Shown here one piece after another: positions 15,348-24,270 of a DNA stretch of 64,000 nt. A program made the position numbers and the translations under genes. Every line of letters begins with the position of its first letter. Position 1 is the first letter of the stretch. Under the pieces are notes generated by a model. It ran no database searches, was not told where the DNA came from, and saw only the letters and a list, made by a program, of their open reading frames with translations. This stretch comes from DASQGA01 sp963722715 (lineage in GTDB: Bacteria; Actinomycetota; Thermoleophilia; Gaiellales; Gaiellaceae), in NCBI GenBank assembly GCA_963722715.1, contig CAVROA010000010.1:8369-72368 (forward strand). Reading direction: 5' to 3'.

Positions 15348-17108
15348 ATGGGTCTGCGCGTGTGCATGGTCACGCCGTTCGCGTGGTCGCAGCCCCACGC
15401 GGTCAACGATCACGTCGCCGGTGCCGCGGAGGAGCTGGAGCGCCGCGGCCACGATGTCGTCGTGCTCGCACCGTCGAACCGCGCCACGGTGCTCGCGGCC
15501 GGCCGTCGGGCCCTGCGGCGGCTGGGACGTGACGGCACACCTCTCGAGGGGGTGGTTGCCCTCGGCCCGGCGATCCCGGTCTCGCGGCGGAGCCGTCTCG
15601 GCGTTCCGGTCGGAGTCCGCGCGAACCTGGCCCTCGCCCTCTCGGCCGACCGCTTCGACGTCGTCCATGCGCACGAGCCGGGTCTTCCAAGTCTCTCGTA
15701 CCTGGCCCTTCGCCAGGCCGGAAGCGTCTCGGTGGCGACATTCCACTCCCCGGAACGCCTCGCATACCCCCCGGGGCGGGCGCAGCGCGAAAAGCTACTG
15801 GCTCGAATCGATTCCCTGACCGCGGTCGGAGACGCTACCGCTGAGGCCGCACGCGAGCGCTTTCCCGGGGACTACACGGTCCTTCCGCACGGCGTCGACC
15901 TGGAGCGGTTTCGTCCCACAGCCACGAAGCACAAGATCGTGCTCGAGTGGCGTGCGGACGAGTCACAGCGGTTCCGAGCCGCCTCACGGGCGCTCGCGGA
16001 CCTTCCCGGCTGGGAGCTCGTCGTCCTCCGTACGCGAACGCTCAGCGGTCGTCCCTACGTGCCGCGCTCGGTGCGTGGAAGGGTCCTCGTGCGCAGCGCG
16101 CTCGACGAAGAGGCGCGCGCCCGGGAGCTGGCAGGAGCAGCTGCTCTCGTGCCCGCCCTGCGTGGCTCGGACCGGCTCAGGCTCGAGGCGGCGAGCTCCG
16201 GAGTGCCGATCGTCGACCCCTCGGGCTCGGCCGAGCAGCCCGAGCTGGTCACGGCCGCGCTGGCCCGCCTCGGCGAGGATCCGGAGTTGCGCGAGGAGCT
16301 GGCACGCGCAGCACGGCTTGCCGCGGAGCCGGAGAGCTTCGGGGCGCTCGCCGACCATCTCGAAGAGATCTACGGGGCGGTCGTCCGCCGCAAGCGGCAT
16401 TCCCGTCGGCCGGCCGACCCGCTGGCGGACCGCCCGCTTGTCTTCGCCGACCTCCACCTGCACACGGAGCACTCCCACGACTGCTCCGTGCCGGTGGTCG
16501 ATGTCCTCGACCGTGCCGAGGCCCAGGGACTGGGTGCGATCGCGGTCACCGACCACAACGTCTTCGCAGGTGCGCAGGAGGCCGTGGAGCTCGCCCGGGG
16601 AAGGGCGCTGACGGTGATCCCTGGCGAAGAGGTGAAGACCGACCGGGGCGAGGTGATCGGCCTCTTCCTGGAGGAGGAGATCCCTCGCGGGATGACCATG
16701 GCAGAGACGATCATGGCGATCCGGGACCAGGGCGGGCTCGTCTACCTCCCGCACCCCTTCGACCGCATGCACACGATCCCCGATCCACGGACGCTCCACC
16801 GCCATCTCGCCGAGATCGACGTCTTCGAGGTGTTCAACGCCCGCCTGCTCCGGGAGACGTTCAACGATGAGGCCGTCCGCTTCGCGCGTAAGTACAACCT
16901 CCTGATGGGCGCAGGCTCAGACGCCCACGTGATCCAGGGGATCGGAACCGGACTCGTCCGGATGCGGGCGTTCGAGACACCGGAGGAGTTCCTGCTCTCG
17001 CTGCGCTTGGCCGAGATCATCCGGCGGCCGAAGTCGCTCGTCTACCTCCAAGGCCTCAAGTGGGTCGCGCAAGCACGCGAGAAGCGGGCCCGCGCCGCGG
17101 TCCGGTAG
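15348..17108 (+). CDS. Fusion of a GT4-type glycosyltransferase and a PHP-domain phosphoesterase
   Basis: 586 residues from the ATG; a TTG three codons upstream is possible. Residues 1-350 look like a GT-B glycosyltransferase of the PimA/PimB class (N-terminal VCMVTPFAWSQPHAVNDHV, FDVVHAHEPG, then a Rossmann-like C-lobe with RLEAASSGVPIV). The canonical C-lobe motif E-x7-E is imperfect, so donor use is uncertain. From about residue 365, FADLHLHTEHSHDCS starts a PHP domain with metal-binding His/Asp residues, ITVTDHN-like AVTDHN, and PHPFDRMH and GSDAHV further on. The join is in frame. Nearby inositol-phosphate synthase and CDP-alcohol genes suggest work on inositol lipids. Confidence 0.83.
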   Translation: MGLRVCMVTPFAWSQPHAVNDHVAGAAEELERRGHDVVVLAPSNRATVLAAGRRALRRLGRDGTPLEGVVALGPAIPVSRRSRLGVPVGVRANLALALSADRFDVVHAHEPGLPSLSYLALRQAGSVSVATFHSPERLAYPPGRAQREKLLARIDSLTAVGDATAEAARERFPGDYTVLPHGVDLERFRPTATKHKIVLEWRADESQRFRAASRALADLPGWELVVLRTRTLSGRPYVPRSVRGRVLVRSALDEEARARELAGAAALVPALRGSDRLRLEAASSGVPIVDPSGSAEQPELVTAALARLGEDPELREELARAARLAAEPESFGALADHLEEIYGAVVRRKRHSRRPADPLADRPLVFADLHLHTEHSHDCSVPVVDVLDRAEAQGLGAIAVTDHNVFAGAQEAVELARGRALTVIPGEEVKTDRGEVIGLFLEEEIPRGMTMAETIMAIRDQGGLVYLPHPFDRMHTIPDPRTLHRHLAEIDVFEVFNARLLRETFNDEAVRFARKYNLLMGAGSDAHVIQGIGTGLVRMRAFETPEEFLLSLRLAEIIRRPKSLVYLQGLKWVAQAREKRARAAVR

Positions 17109-17145
17109 GAAGACCCAAGGCCGACCCGAACTAGTCCTAAGCCTC

Positions 17146-17730
17146 GTGCCTGTGCCCACTGACGAACTTTCCGAGCGCTACCTCAAGAAGGCGATCGCCG
17201 AGATGAACGAGCTCGGCCACGAGATCGCCCAGGCCGCCGGCACGGACCGGGCGCCCGTCCTCGGGTCGGGGCATCCGCTCGGCGATGTCTTTCTCCTGAA
17301 GCACACGCCCCGCGAGTCAGAGATCCATGAGGGCGTCGCCTTCTTCGGGCGCGCCGGCCAGGCAGTGCTCAAGTCGATCCAGCGCCTCGGCGTTGAGCCG
17401 ACGGCCATCTACGGGACGAATTGCCTGAAGTACGAGGGCGAGGACGAGGAGGAAGCCCATGGTTGGCTCGCACGCGAGCTGCACGTCGTGCAGCCGAAGA
17501 TCGTCGTGGCCATGGGGGAAGATGCCCTCGCATGCCTGAACGCGATCAGCTTTCCCCTCTCGACCCCGATCGACCCCGCAACCGGGACGATCACGTCGTT
17601 CACGCCGACGATCGACGCCCTGGTGACGCCCGACGTGGACGCTTCGCTGGACGAGCAGCCGGCAAAGCGGGCTTTCTGGGAGGCGTTCAAGGCACTCGGC
17701 CCCTGGTGGTCCGAGCTGCCCCCTTACTAG
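17146..17730 (+). CDS. Uracil-DNA glycosylase superfamily protein
   Basis: 194 residues from GTG. The core matches the family 4/5 UDG fold: VFLLKHTPRESEIHEG in place of the usual G-E-x-P-G-x-x-E water-activating loop, then FFGRAGQAVLKSI, TNCLKY and QPKIVVAMGEDALACL. The N-terminal cysteine pair of the iron-sulfur cluster is missing and only two cysteines remain (C92 and C132 region), and the first motif is altered. It may therefore be a non-canonical UDG-fold protein. Function as base-excision glycosylase is a family-based guess. Confidence 0.7.
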   Translation: MPVPTDELSERYLKKAIAEMNELGHEIAQAAGTDRAPVLGSGHPLGDVFLLKHTPRESEIHEGVAFFGRAGQAVLKSIQRLGVEPTAIYGTNCLKYEGEDEEEAHGWLARELHVVQPKIVVAMGEDALACLNAISFPLSTPIDPATGTITSFTPTIDALVTPDVDASLDEQPAKRAFWEAFKALGPWWSELPPY

Positions 17731-18428
17731 CGCTCGCCGTCGCGCTCGCCGCCTACGACGCGTGGGCGGAGCACCTTCCGAACGTCTCCACCTCGTGGGA
17801 CGTCATCTTCATCGGGCTCGTGCTCATCCCGGCGACGTTCTCCCTGCTCCTGCTCGCGCTCCCGTTTCGGGAGGAGCTCACCTCCTGGCGCCTCCTCGCC
17901 CTCTCGCTCGGGCTCGCAGCGGTCACCATCGTCCTCGAGCTCGTCGGCGCCGACCCGATCGCGAACCAGACGAAGTTCGCGGCGGTCGCTCTCCTCGGCT
18001 GGTGGTTTCTCCAGTTCTTCGAAAGCGTCGGGCTCGTCCTGCTCGTCGCCTTCCTGATCACTCCGGTCGACATCTTCTCGGTCGCGCGCGGCCCGACGAA
18101 GCACATCGTCGAGCAGCAGCCACAGGTCTTCGATGCCCTGAGCATCGCCTTCCCGGTGCTCGGGGAGAACTCATCGGCGCAGCTCGGGCTGCCGGACGTC
18201 CTCTTCTTCTCGCTCTTTCTGGCGGCCACCCAGCGGTTCGCGCTTCGGACGCTGCCGACCTGGGTTGCGATGACGCTCTCGTTCGGCACCACGCTGGCGC
18301 TGGCGGTGTGGGCCGACGTCTCCGGGCTCCCGGCGCTACCGCTCCTGTCGGCCGGCTTCGTCCTCGTGAACGCCGACCTGATCTGGAGAGCACTCCGGGA
18401 CCGCCGGAACGAGCCAAACGCCGCCTAG
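17706..18428 (+). CDS. Multi-pass membrane protein of unknown function
   Basis: From GTG at 17706 the frame gives 240 residues with about seven hydrophobic helices (LLALAVALAAYDAWAEHL, VIFIGLVLIPATFSLLLLAL, FLQFFESVGLVLLVAFLITPV and others). I recognise no family. It overlaps the UDG gene by 25 bases and the convergent LtrA gene by four. The start is chosen because it precedes the first hydrophobic helix; a longer reading upstream would overlap the UDG gene fully. Confidence 0.7.
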   Translation: MVRAAPLLALAVALAAYDAWAEHLPNVSTSWDVIFIGLVLIPATFSLLLLALPFREELTSWRLLALSLGLAAVTIVLELVGADPIANQTKFAAVALLGWWFLQFFESVGLVLLVAFLITPVDIFSVARGPTKHIVEQQPQVFDALSIAFPVLGENSSAQLGLPDVLFFSLFLAATQRFALRTLPTWVAMTLSFGTTLALAVWADVSGLPALPLLSAGFVLVNADLIWRALRDRRNEPNAA

Positions 18429-19585
18429 CCGGACGTGCGCACGCGCGCCCTGGCCTCCCGGAACCGAATTGCCTCGTAGGCGATCAGGATCGAGCAGAGC
18501 CCGGCGATGGCCGCAAGGCCGACGATTGCCCGGGCGTTCGTGGCCACGGGAATGAGCGCGAGGCATCCGAGCGCGGCCACGAGCCGCTGCCAGTTCACGC
18601 TGCGGACGTTTCGAAGCCGAAACGCGACATGGGCCAGGTAGTAGAGGGCAACGCCGCCGCAGAGAGCGACGGCGGGGACGAGCTCGAGCGGCTCGTCCAC
18701 GTGCCCGATCGTCTTCTTGATACCGAGGGCGAGCAGGATGATGCCGGCCACCATCGGGAGGTGGAGGTAGCTGTAGGAGTCCCGCGCGATGCGCGAGCGC
18801 GCCACCCCCTTCGCCTCGGTCATCTTGCGCTCCGCCACGATCGCAACGACATCGAAGTAGGACCACCAGAGCGCCGCCGAGACCACCACGCCCAGAATCG
18901 CGGCCAGGACCACCCGGCCGACGAGGTCGATCCCCGCGGCTCCGATCCCGATCGCGACGATCGACTCTCCGAGGGCGATGATCACGATCAATCCGTGGCG
19001 TTCGGCGAAGTGCGCCGGGAAGACGCGCCACCCGCGGCCTCCTCCGAAAAGCGGCCCCGCGTAGTCGACCGCCAGGGCGACGAGCCAGAGGGCCCCCTGC
19101 GCCGCCCCGTCGAGCGCCGCGGCTCCGAGGATTAGCCCCGGGGCGACGATCGAAGTCGGAGCGAGGCGCATGACAGCGCCGCGTATGTCGTCGTCGTCCG
19201 CGGCGAGGGCGTACAGGACGATGTGCAGCGCCCGCACCGCCAGGTAGGCGGCGCCGAAGAGGAGCGCGTCGTCACCGAAGGCGCCCGGGGCAGCGAGGCC
19301 GACGATGAGCATCGCGGCCATGGCCCCGAACACGGCCAGCCGCGCCCCTCCCTCGTCCGGGTCGATCGTATTCGTAAGCCAGGCGTAGGCGGCCCAGGCC
19401 CACCAGAGCGCCGCGAGAACGAGCATCCCCCGTGCGAGCCCGGCCCACGTCGGGTCGGCCGACATGAGGCTCGTGACCTGCGTGAGGCCGAACACAAAGA
19501 CGAGATCGAAGAAGAGCTCGAGCGGCGTCACCCGCTGCTCGGCCTCGACGTGGTGCTCTAGCTCGTCCCGTGTCGAGACCTCCAT
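18425..19585 (-). CDS. Low temperature requirement protein A (LtrA) family membrane protein
   Basis: 386 residues, about ten to twelve membrane helices. The family signature VTPLELFFDLVFVFGLTQVT near residue 20 and FAERHGLIVIIALGESIVA in the middle are both present. LtrA was first linked to cold growth in Listeria; its molecular role is unknown. The ATG overlaps the stop of the upstream RNA methyltransferase gene by one base, which suggests co-transcription. Confidence 0.9.
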   Translation of the reverse strand: MEVSTRDELEHHVEAEQRVTPLELFFDLVFVFGLTQVTSLMSADPTWAGLARGMLVLAALWWAWAAYAWLTNTIDPDEGGARLAVFGAMAAMLIVGLAAPGAFGDDALLFGAAYLAVRALHIVLYALAADDDDIRGAVMRLAPTSIVAPGLILGAAALDGAAQGALWLVALAVDYAGPLFGGGRGWRVFPAHFAERHGLIVIIALGESIVAIGIGAAGIDLVGRVVLAAILGVVVSAALWWSYFDVVAIVAERKMTEAKGVARSRIARDSYSYLHLPMVAGIILLALGIKKTIGHVDEPLELVPAVALCGGVALYYLAHVAFRLRNVRSVNWQRLVAALGCLALIPVATNARAIVGLAAIAGLCSILIAYEAIRFREARARVRTSG

Positions 19586-20964
19586 TACGGGGCCTCGGAG
19601 GCTCCCCGGACGAAAAGCGCCACCGTCTCGATGTGGGGCGTGTGCGGAAACATGTCCACGGGCCGCGCGCGCTCGAGCCGGTAGCCGTGCTCGCCCACCA
19701 GATCCTTCGCATTCCCCGCGAGGGTGGTCGGATTGCAGGAGACGTAGACGATTCGGGGAGGCTCGAGCCTCGCGATCCGCCGGAGCGCCTTGCCTGAGAG
19801 CCCGGCCCGCGGCGGATCGACGACCACGACATCCGGCTTGCCGGCGCGCTCGTGTAGCTCCTCGATCGAATCTCCGACTTCGCCCGCGAAGAAGGCGGTG
19901 TTCGTGATCCCGTTCAGCTCGGCATTCTCGATCGCGCAGGCGACCGACTCCTCAGAGACCTCGACGCCCCAGACCGTGAGCGCCTCACGGGCCATCGAGA
20001 GCCCGATCGTGCCGGTCCCGCAGTAGAGGTCGAAGACGTTCTCCTCGCCTGTGAGGCCCGCATACTCGAGCGCGAGCGAGTAGAGCACCTCGGCCATGGC
20101 CGTGTTCGTCTGGAGGAAGGCGTTCGGCCGCACCCGGAACCGAAGGCCGAGGATCTCCTCCTCGATCGCATCCTCACCCCAGAGCAACTTCGAAGGCACG
20201 TTCGTGGTCTCGGCCGGTCTGTCGTTCACCGCGTGGTGGATCGACCGCACCTCCGGGAAGCGCTGCAGCGTCTCGACCAGTCGCTCCTCCCCATCGAGCC
20301 GGCCCGGAGCGGTCACGAGGACAACGAGGGCCTGAGCCGTGTTTCGCCCCTCGCGGACGACGAGATGGCGCAGGTAGCCCTCGTGGGTGGCCTGGTCGTA
20401 GACGGACAGGCCCTCGGCGCGGGCCCACTCCCGGACGGCGTTTCGGATCGCGTTGCCGAGGTCGGTGGTGAGCCAGCACTTCTCGATGTCGAGTACCTCG
20501 TCCCAGCGGCCCGCGCGGTGGAGGCCGAGCCCGACCCCGTCCGGCGTCTCCGTAAACGAGTACTCGAGCTTGTTGCGGTAGTGGAAGATCGACTCCGCCG
20601 GGACGGCGGGCTCGAGCCCAAGGTCGGTGAACCCGCCGATCCGAGCCATGGCATCCCCGACCTGGCCGGCTTTGGCCTCGAGTTGTCGCTCGTACGCAAG
20701 ATCCTGGAAGCGGCAGCCGCCGCAGGCCGGATAGTGCGCGCAGGGCGCCTCGACGCGGTCAGCACCGGGCTCGAGCACCTCGACCGCGATCGCCTCGGCG
20801 TGGCTTCGCTTCACCTTGGTGACACGCGCTCGCACGGTGTCGCCCGGAAGCCCACGACGGACGAAGACGACAAAGCCGTTCAGCCGCGCGACGCCGTTGC
20901 CCCCGTAGGCGAGCGAGTCGATCCGGAGCTCGAGCTCCTGGTCGCGGGTGACGGGGGCGGCCAC
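19585..20964 (-). CDS. Class I SAM-dependent RNA uridine-C5 methyltransferase (TrmA/RlmD type)
   Basis: 459 residues from GTG. N-terminal TRAM RNA-binding domain (LELRIDSLAYGGNGVARLNG), then a 4Fe-4S site with CAHYPACGGCRFQ plus a later cysteine, then the methyltransferase domain with FDLYCGTGTIGLSMA, DPPRAGLSGKAL and the catalytic YVSCNPTTLAGN. These enzymes make 5-methyluridine in 23S rRNA or tRNA; the target cannot be assigned. A longer frame continues upstream through yjbQ, but that stretch has no family similarity. It sits between yjbQ and ltrA on the same strand. Confidence 0.92.
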   Translation of the reverse strand: MAAPVTRDQELELRIDSLAYGGNGVARLNGFVVFVRRGLPGDTVRARVTKVKRSHAEAIAVEVLEPGADRVEAPCAHYPACGGCRFQDLAYERQLEAKAGQVGDAMARIGGFTDLGLEPAVPAESIFHYRNKLEYSFTETPDGVGLGLHRAGRWDEVLDIEKCWLTTDLGNAIRNAVREWARAEGLSVYDQATHEGYLRHLVVREGRNTAQALVVLVTAPGRLDGEERLVETLQRFPEVRSIHHAVNDRPAETTNVPSKLLWGEDAIEEEILGLRFRVRPNAFLQTNTAMAEVLYSLALEYAGLTGEENVFDLYCGTGTIGLSMAREALTVWGVEVSEESVACAIENAELNGITNTAFFAGEVGDSIEELHERAGKPDVVVVDPPRAGLSGKALRRIARLEPPRIVYVSCNPTTLAGNAKDLVGEHGYRLERARPVDMFPHTPHIETVALFVRGASEAP

Positions 20965-20984
20965 CGCTCGATCGTACCGGTGAC

Positions 20985-21383
20985 CTACTGCAGCGTCGTG
21001 ACGAGCACCTTGCGGGTCCGAGGGCCGTCGAACTCGCAGAAGAAGATGCCCTGGTACGTGCCGAGGGCGAGCGCGCCGCCGTCGAGGGGGATCAGCACCT
21101 GGGGGCTCACGAGCGCGGCGCGAACATGAGAGGGCGCGTTGGGCCCGTCGGCATCGTCGTGCTGCCACGCCCACTCGTCGCCCACGATGTTCTCGAGGGC
21201 GGCTTCGAAGTCGCTCTTCAGCGCCGGGTCGATGTACTCGTTGATCGTTACCCCGGCAGTCGTATGCGGGACGTAGACGAGCGCGGCCGAGGCTCCATTC
21301 GCTCCCTCGAGAGCGGCCCGCACCTGGTCGGTGACGTCGACGACCTGGGTCTTCCGCTCCGTCGTTACCTGGAACTCCCGCAC
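20985..21383 (-). CDS. yjbQ: YjbQ family protein (secondary thiamine-phosphate synthase, UPF0047)
   Basis: 132 residues from GTG, normal family size. The signature is clear: HTTAGVTINEYIDPAL, GDEWAWQHDDADGPNAPSHVRAAL and LALGTYQGIFFCEFDGPRTRKV with the conserved His and Glu residues. Homologues show weak thiamine-phosphate synthase activity; the true role is open. It heads an operon with the RNA methyltransferase and LtrA and is divergent from the M3-like peptidase across 22 bases. Confidence 0.92.
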   Translation of the reverse strand: MREFQVTTERKTQVVDVTDQVRAALEGANGASAALVYVPHTTAGVTINEYIDPALKSDFEAALENIVGDEWAWQHDDADGPNAPSHVRAALVSPQVLIPLDGGALALGTYQGIFFCEFDGPRTRKVLVTTLQ

Positions 21384-21390
21384 GGGTCGC

Positions 21391-21397
21391 TATCCTA
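21391..21397. promoter_or_regulatory. Shared bidirectional -10 element between yjbQ and the peptidase gene
   Basis: TATCCTA reads TATCCT on the plus strand (9 bases before the ATG at 21406) and TAGGAT on the minus strand (8 bases before the GTG of yjbQ). Both fit TANNNT. The whole divergent gap is only 22 bases, so both transcripts would be leaderless. Confidence 0.45.
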
Positions 21398-21405
21398 CGC
21401 CACCG

Positions 21406-22899
21406 ATGTCGGCCCACCCCATCGGTAGCGGCGAGCTCGACGCGTACAGGGAAGAGGCCGACCGTTTCGTCGCCGCCCTCGACGAGGAGTTCTATCTCCA
21501 CTTCGCCGGCCTCAAGGAGACCCTCGAGCTGGCGCCCATCTACGAGCGCTTCTCCGAGCTCTCGACGCTCGAGACCTGCGAGCGGCTTGGCGCCGCGACA
21601 GCCGAGGATGCACGCCTGACCGAGCTTTGGCGCTTCGCCTGCGAGGGATATCTGGGCAACCTGACGCGGGAGCAGGCCGAACGGTTGGCGGGGCTCGAGG
21701 CCACGCTCACTGCCGAGGTCGACGGCGAGTCGATCGGCTATCGCGAGCTTCGGCCGCGCATCGCGAACGAACCGGATCGAGCGAAGCGGGAGCGCCTCGA
21801 GGAAGCCCGCAACACGCTCATGGAGGAATCCCTTCTGCCCGAGTACGTGCGGGCCGAAGGAGCGAAGCGCGAGGAGACGGCCCGCCTTGGGGCGGCGACC
21901 TACCGTGAGCTGTACGACCGCTTCGGATTCCGCCTCGACCGCATGGAGGCCCAGTGCCGTGACTTCCTCGCCGCCACCGAGGACTCCTATGTCGACACGC
22001 TCGACGATCTCTTTCGCATTCGCGTAGGCGTCGGAGTCGCGGACGCGGAGCGTTGGGACGTCGCACGGGTTTTCCGCGCCCCCGAGTGGGACGAGGGCTT
22101 TCCAGCCGAAGGAATGCTTCCCGCCCTGATCGGGACGCTGTCCGAGCTCGGCATCGACCTGCCTGCACAGCGGAACGTCGAGCTCGACATCGAGCGCCGG
22201 CCGCGAAAGTCACCGCGCGCCTTCTGCTCGCCGATCGAGGTGCCAGGCCGCGTGATACTCGTCATCCAGCCGATGGGCGGCCCGGAGGACTGGCGCGCCC
22301 TGTTCCACGAGGCAGGCCACACCGAGCACTTCGCGCACATCTCGCCCGAGCTTTCCTTCGAGCACCGCCGCCTCGGCGACGCCGCAGTCAGCGAAGGCTG
22401 GGCCGCCCTGCTCGACCGCCTCGTCGACGATCCTGTCTGGCTCTCCCGCCGTCTCGACTTCGGGCGGCCCGAGGCCTTCGCCGCAGAAGGCGCGGCGCTC
22501 CAGCTCTACCTCGCTCGCCGCTACTCAGCCAAGCTCCTCTACGAGCTGGAGCTCCACGGTGACACGGACCTCGAGGCCATGCGCGGCCGGTACGTCGAGA
22601 TCCTCGGGGACGCGACCAAGATCGAGCCGGCCCCGTCGGACTACCTCGCTGACGTGGACGATGGCTTCTACGCGACCGGCTATCTCCGCTCCTGGGCCTT
22701 CGAAGCGCAGCTCCGGACGTTCCTGCGCGAGGAGTTCGGCCACGCCTGGTTCGCGCGCCGCGAGGCGGGCTCCCTCCTCCGCGAGCTCTGGAACGAGGGG
22801 CAGCGTCTGGATGCCGACCAGATGCTGCGTGAAGTGACGGGAGCCGAGCTCGAGCTCGACGCGATCGGGGACCGAATCCGGGAGCCTCTCTCCGCATGA
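21406..22899 (+). CDS. M3-like oligopeptidase family zinc metallopeptidase
   Basis: 497 residues, mostly helical, starting MSAHPIGSGELDAYREEAD. The zinc motif HEAGH is at 301-305 (FHEAGHTEHF), with a downstream glutamate-containing helix (SEGWAALLDRL) that may give the third ligand. Layout and the C-terminal helical region fit M3/oligoendopeptidase F relatives that cut short peptides in the cytoplasm. There is no signal peptide. The last four bases overlap the start of the GTPase gene, so the two are coupled. Confidence 0.8.
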   Translation: MSAHPIGSGELDAYREEADRFVAALDEEFYLHFAGLKETLELAPIYERFSELSTLETCERLGAATAEDARLTELWRFACEGYLGNLTREQAERLAGLEATLTAEVDGESIGYRELRPRIANEPDRAKRERLEEARNTLMEESLLPEYVRAEGAKREETARLGAATYRELYDRFGFRLDRMEAQCRDFLAATEDSYVDTLDDLFRIRVGVGVADAERWDVARVFRAPEWDEGFPAEGMLPALIGTLSELGIDLPAQRNVELDIERRPRKSPRAFCSPIEVPGRVILVIQPMGGPEDWRALFHEAGHTEHFAHISPELSFEHRRLGDAAVSEGWAALLDRLVDDPVWLSRRLDFGRPEAFAAEGAALQLYLARRYSAKLLYELELHGDTDLEAMRGRYVEILGDATKIEPAPSDYLADVDDGFYATGYLRSWAFEAQLRTFLREEFGHAWFARREAGSLLRELWNEGQRLDADQMLREVTGAELELDAIGDRIREPLSA

Positions 22900-24239
22900 C
22901 CCGGGTCGTGATCGCCGGCGCCGCAGGCCGTGACTTCCACAACTTCAACGTCGCGTTCCGCGAGCGCGAGGACGTCGAGGTGATCGCCTTCACCGCGACG
23001 CAGATCCCCGACATCGACGGGCGGGTGTATCCGGCCGCGCTCGCGGGCGCTCGCTACCCGGACGGAATTCCGATCGTCGCCGAGGAAGAGCTCACCGACC
23101 TCGTTCTCCGTGAGAACGCCGACGAGGTCGTGTTCGCCTACTCGGACGTCACCCACGAGCACGTCATGCACGTCGGCTCGATCGTCCTCGCCGCGGGCGC
23201 GGACTACCGCCTGCTCGGGCCGAAGGCAACGGAGCTCGCGTCGACGAAGCCCGTGGTTGCCATCTGCGCCGTGCGCACCGGGTCGGGCAAGAGCCAGACG
23301 ACGCGCCACGTAGCGCACGTCCTCCGGGAGGACGGAAAGCGGGTCGCCGTCCTCAGGCACCCGATGCCGTACGGCGACCTGACGAAACAGGTCGTCCAGC
23401 GGTTCGAGCGCTACGAGGATCTCGATGCGAACAACTGCACGATCGAGGAGCGCGAGGAGTACGAGCCGCATCTGGCAGAGGGAAACCTCGTGTTCGCCGG
23501 GGTCGACTACGCCCAGATCCTGGCCGCCGCCGAGGAAGAGGCCGACGTCATCCTGTGGGACGGCGGGAATAACGACGTGCCCTTCATCGCGCCCGACGTT
23601 CACATCGTGGTCTGCGACCCGCATCGCGCCGGGCACGAGCTCCGCTACCACCCCGGCGAGCAGAACCTCCGCATGGCGGACGTCTGCCTCGTCAACAAGA
23701 TCGACACCGCCCCGCCCGAAGGTGTCGAGGCCGTCCTCGAGTCGATCCGGAGCGTGAATCCGGGTGCCACGGTCGTTCGGGCAGCGTCTCCGTTCCAGGT
23801 CGAGGGCAACCCGGAGCAGATCGCCGGCAAGCGTGTGCTCGCGATCGAGGACGGGCCTACGCTCACGCACGGAGAGATGACCTACGGCGCCGCAGTCCTG
23901 GCGGCGAAGCAGTACGGCGCTGCTGCTCTGGTCGACCCGAGGCCTTTCGCGGTGGGGTCGATCCAGGAGACGTTCGCGAAGTATCCGGACGTCGGAGAGC
24001 TCCTGCCCGCAATGGGTTATGGGCCGAAGCAGGTGGAGGAGCTCCGAGAGACCATCGAGCGCTCCGACGCCGAACTGGTCCTGATCGGAACTCCGATCGA
24101 CCTCCGCCGGATCGTGGAGATCGACAAGCCGGCCCTCCGAGTCACGTATCGCCTGCAGGAGCTCGGAGAGCCGACGATCGCAAGCGTGCTGCTGGAGCGA
24201 GGCATCCTGGACGCGGCACCCGCTCTCGCGAGCAGCTAG
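22896..24239 (+). CDS. P-loop GTPase of the cyclic 2,3-diphosphoglycerate synthetase-like family
   Basis: 447 residues. N-terminal Rossmann-like part (VVIAGAAGRDFHNFNVAF), then a P-loop region AVRTGSGKSQTTR at about residue 125, a Walker B-like DVILWDGGNND and VNKID for guanine binding. This domain order is that of the archaeal cyclic 2,3-diphosphoglycerate synthetase and its many bacterial homologues. Bacteria are not known to make that compound, so the label is by similarity only. It is followed by carbamate kinase and ornithine carbamoyltransferase, hinting at a link to carbamoyl-phosphate metabolism. Confidence 0.82.
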   Translation: MTRVVIAGAAGRDFHNFNVAFREREDVEVIAFTATQIPDIDGRVYPAALAGARYPDGIPIVAEEELTDLVLRENADEVVFAYSDVTHEHVMHVGSIVLAAGADYRLLGPKATELASTKPVVAICAVRTGSGKSQTTRHVAHVLREDGKRVAVLRHPMPYGDLTKQVVQRFERYEDLDANNCTIEEREEYEPHLAEGNLVFAGVDYAQILAAAEEEADVILWDGGNNDVPFIAPDVHIVVCDPHRAGHELRYHPGEQNLRMADVCLVNKIDTAPPEGVEAVLESIRSVNPGATVVRAASPFQVEGNPEQIAGKRVLAIEDGPTLTHGEMTYGAAVLAAKQYGAAALVDPRPFAVGSIQETFAKYPDVGELLPAMGYGPKQVEELRETIERSDAELVLIGTPIDLRRIVEIDKPALRVTYRLQELGEPTIASVLLERGILDAAPALASS

Positions 24240-24270
24240 GAAGAGCCACCCCGGGGCCGAAAGTCACCCC

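Noticed and set aside
20965..21501. N-terminal extension of the RNA methyltransferase through yjbQ
   Set aside because: The extension has no TRAM-family similarity and runs out of frame over yjbQ; the GTG at 20964 precedes the TRAM domain.
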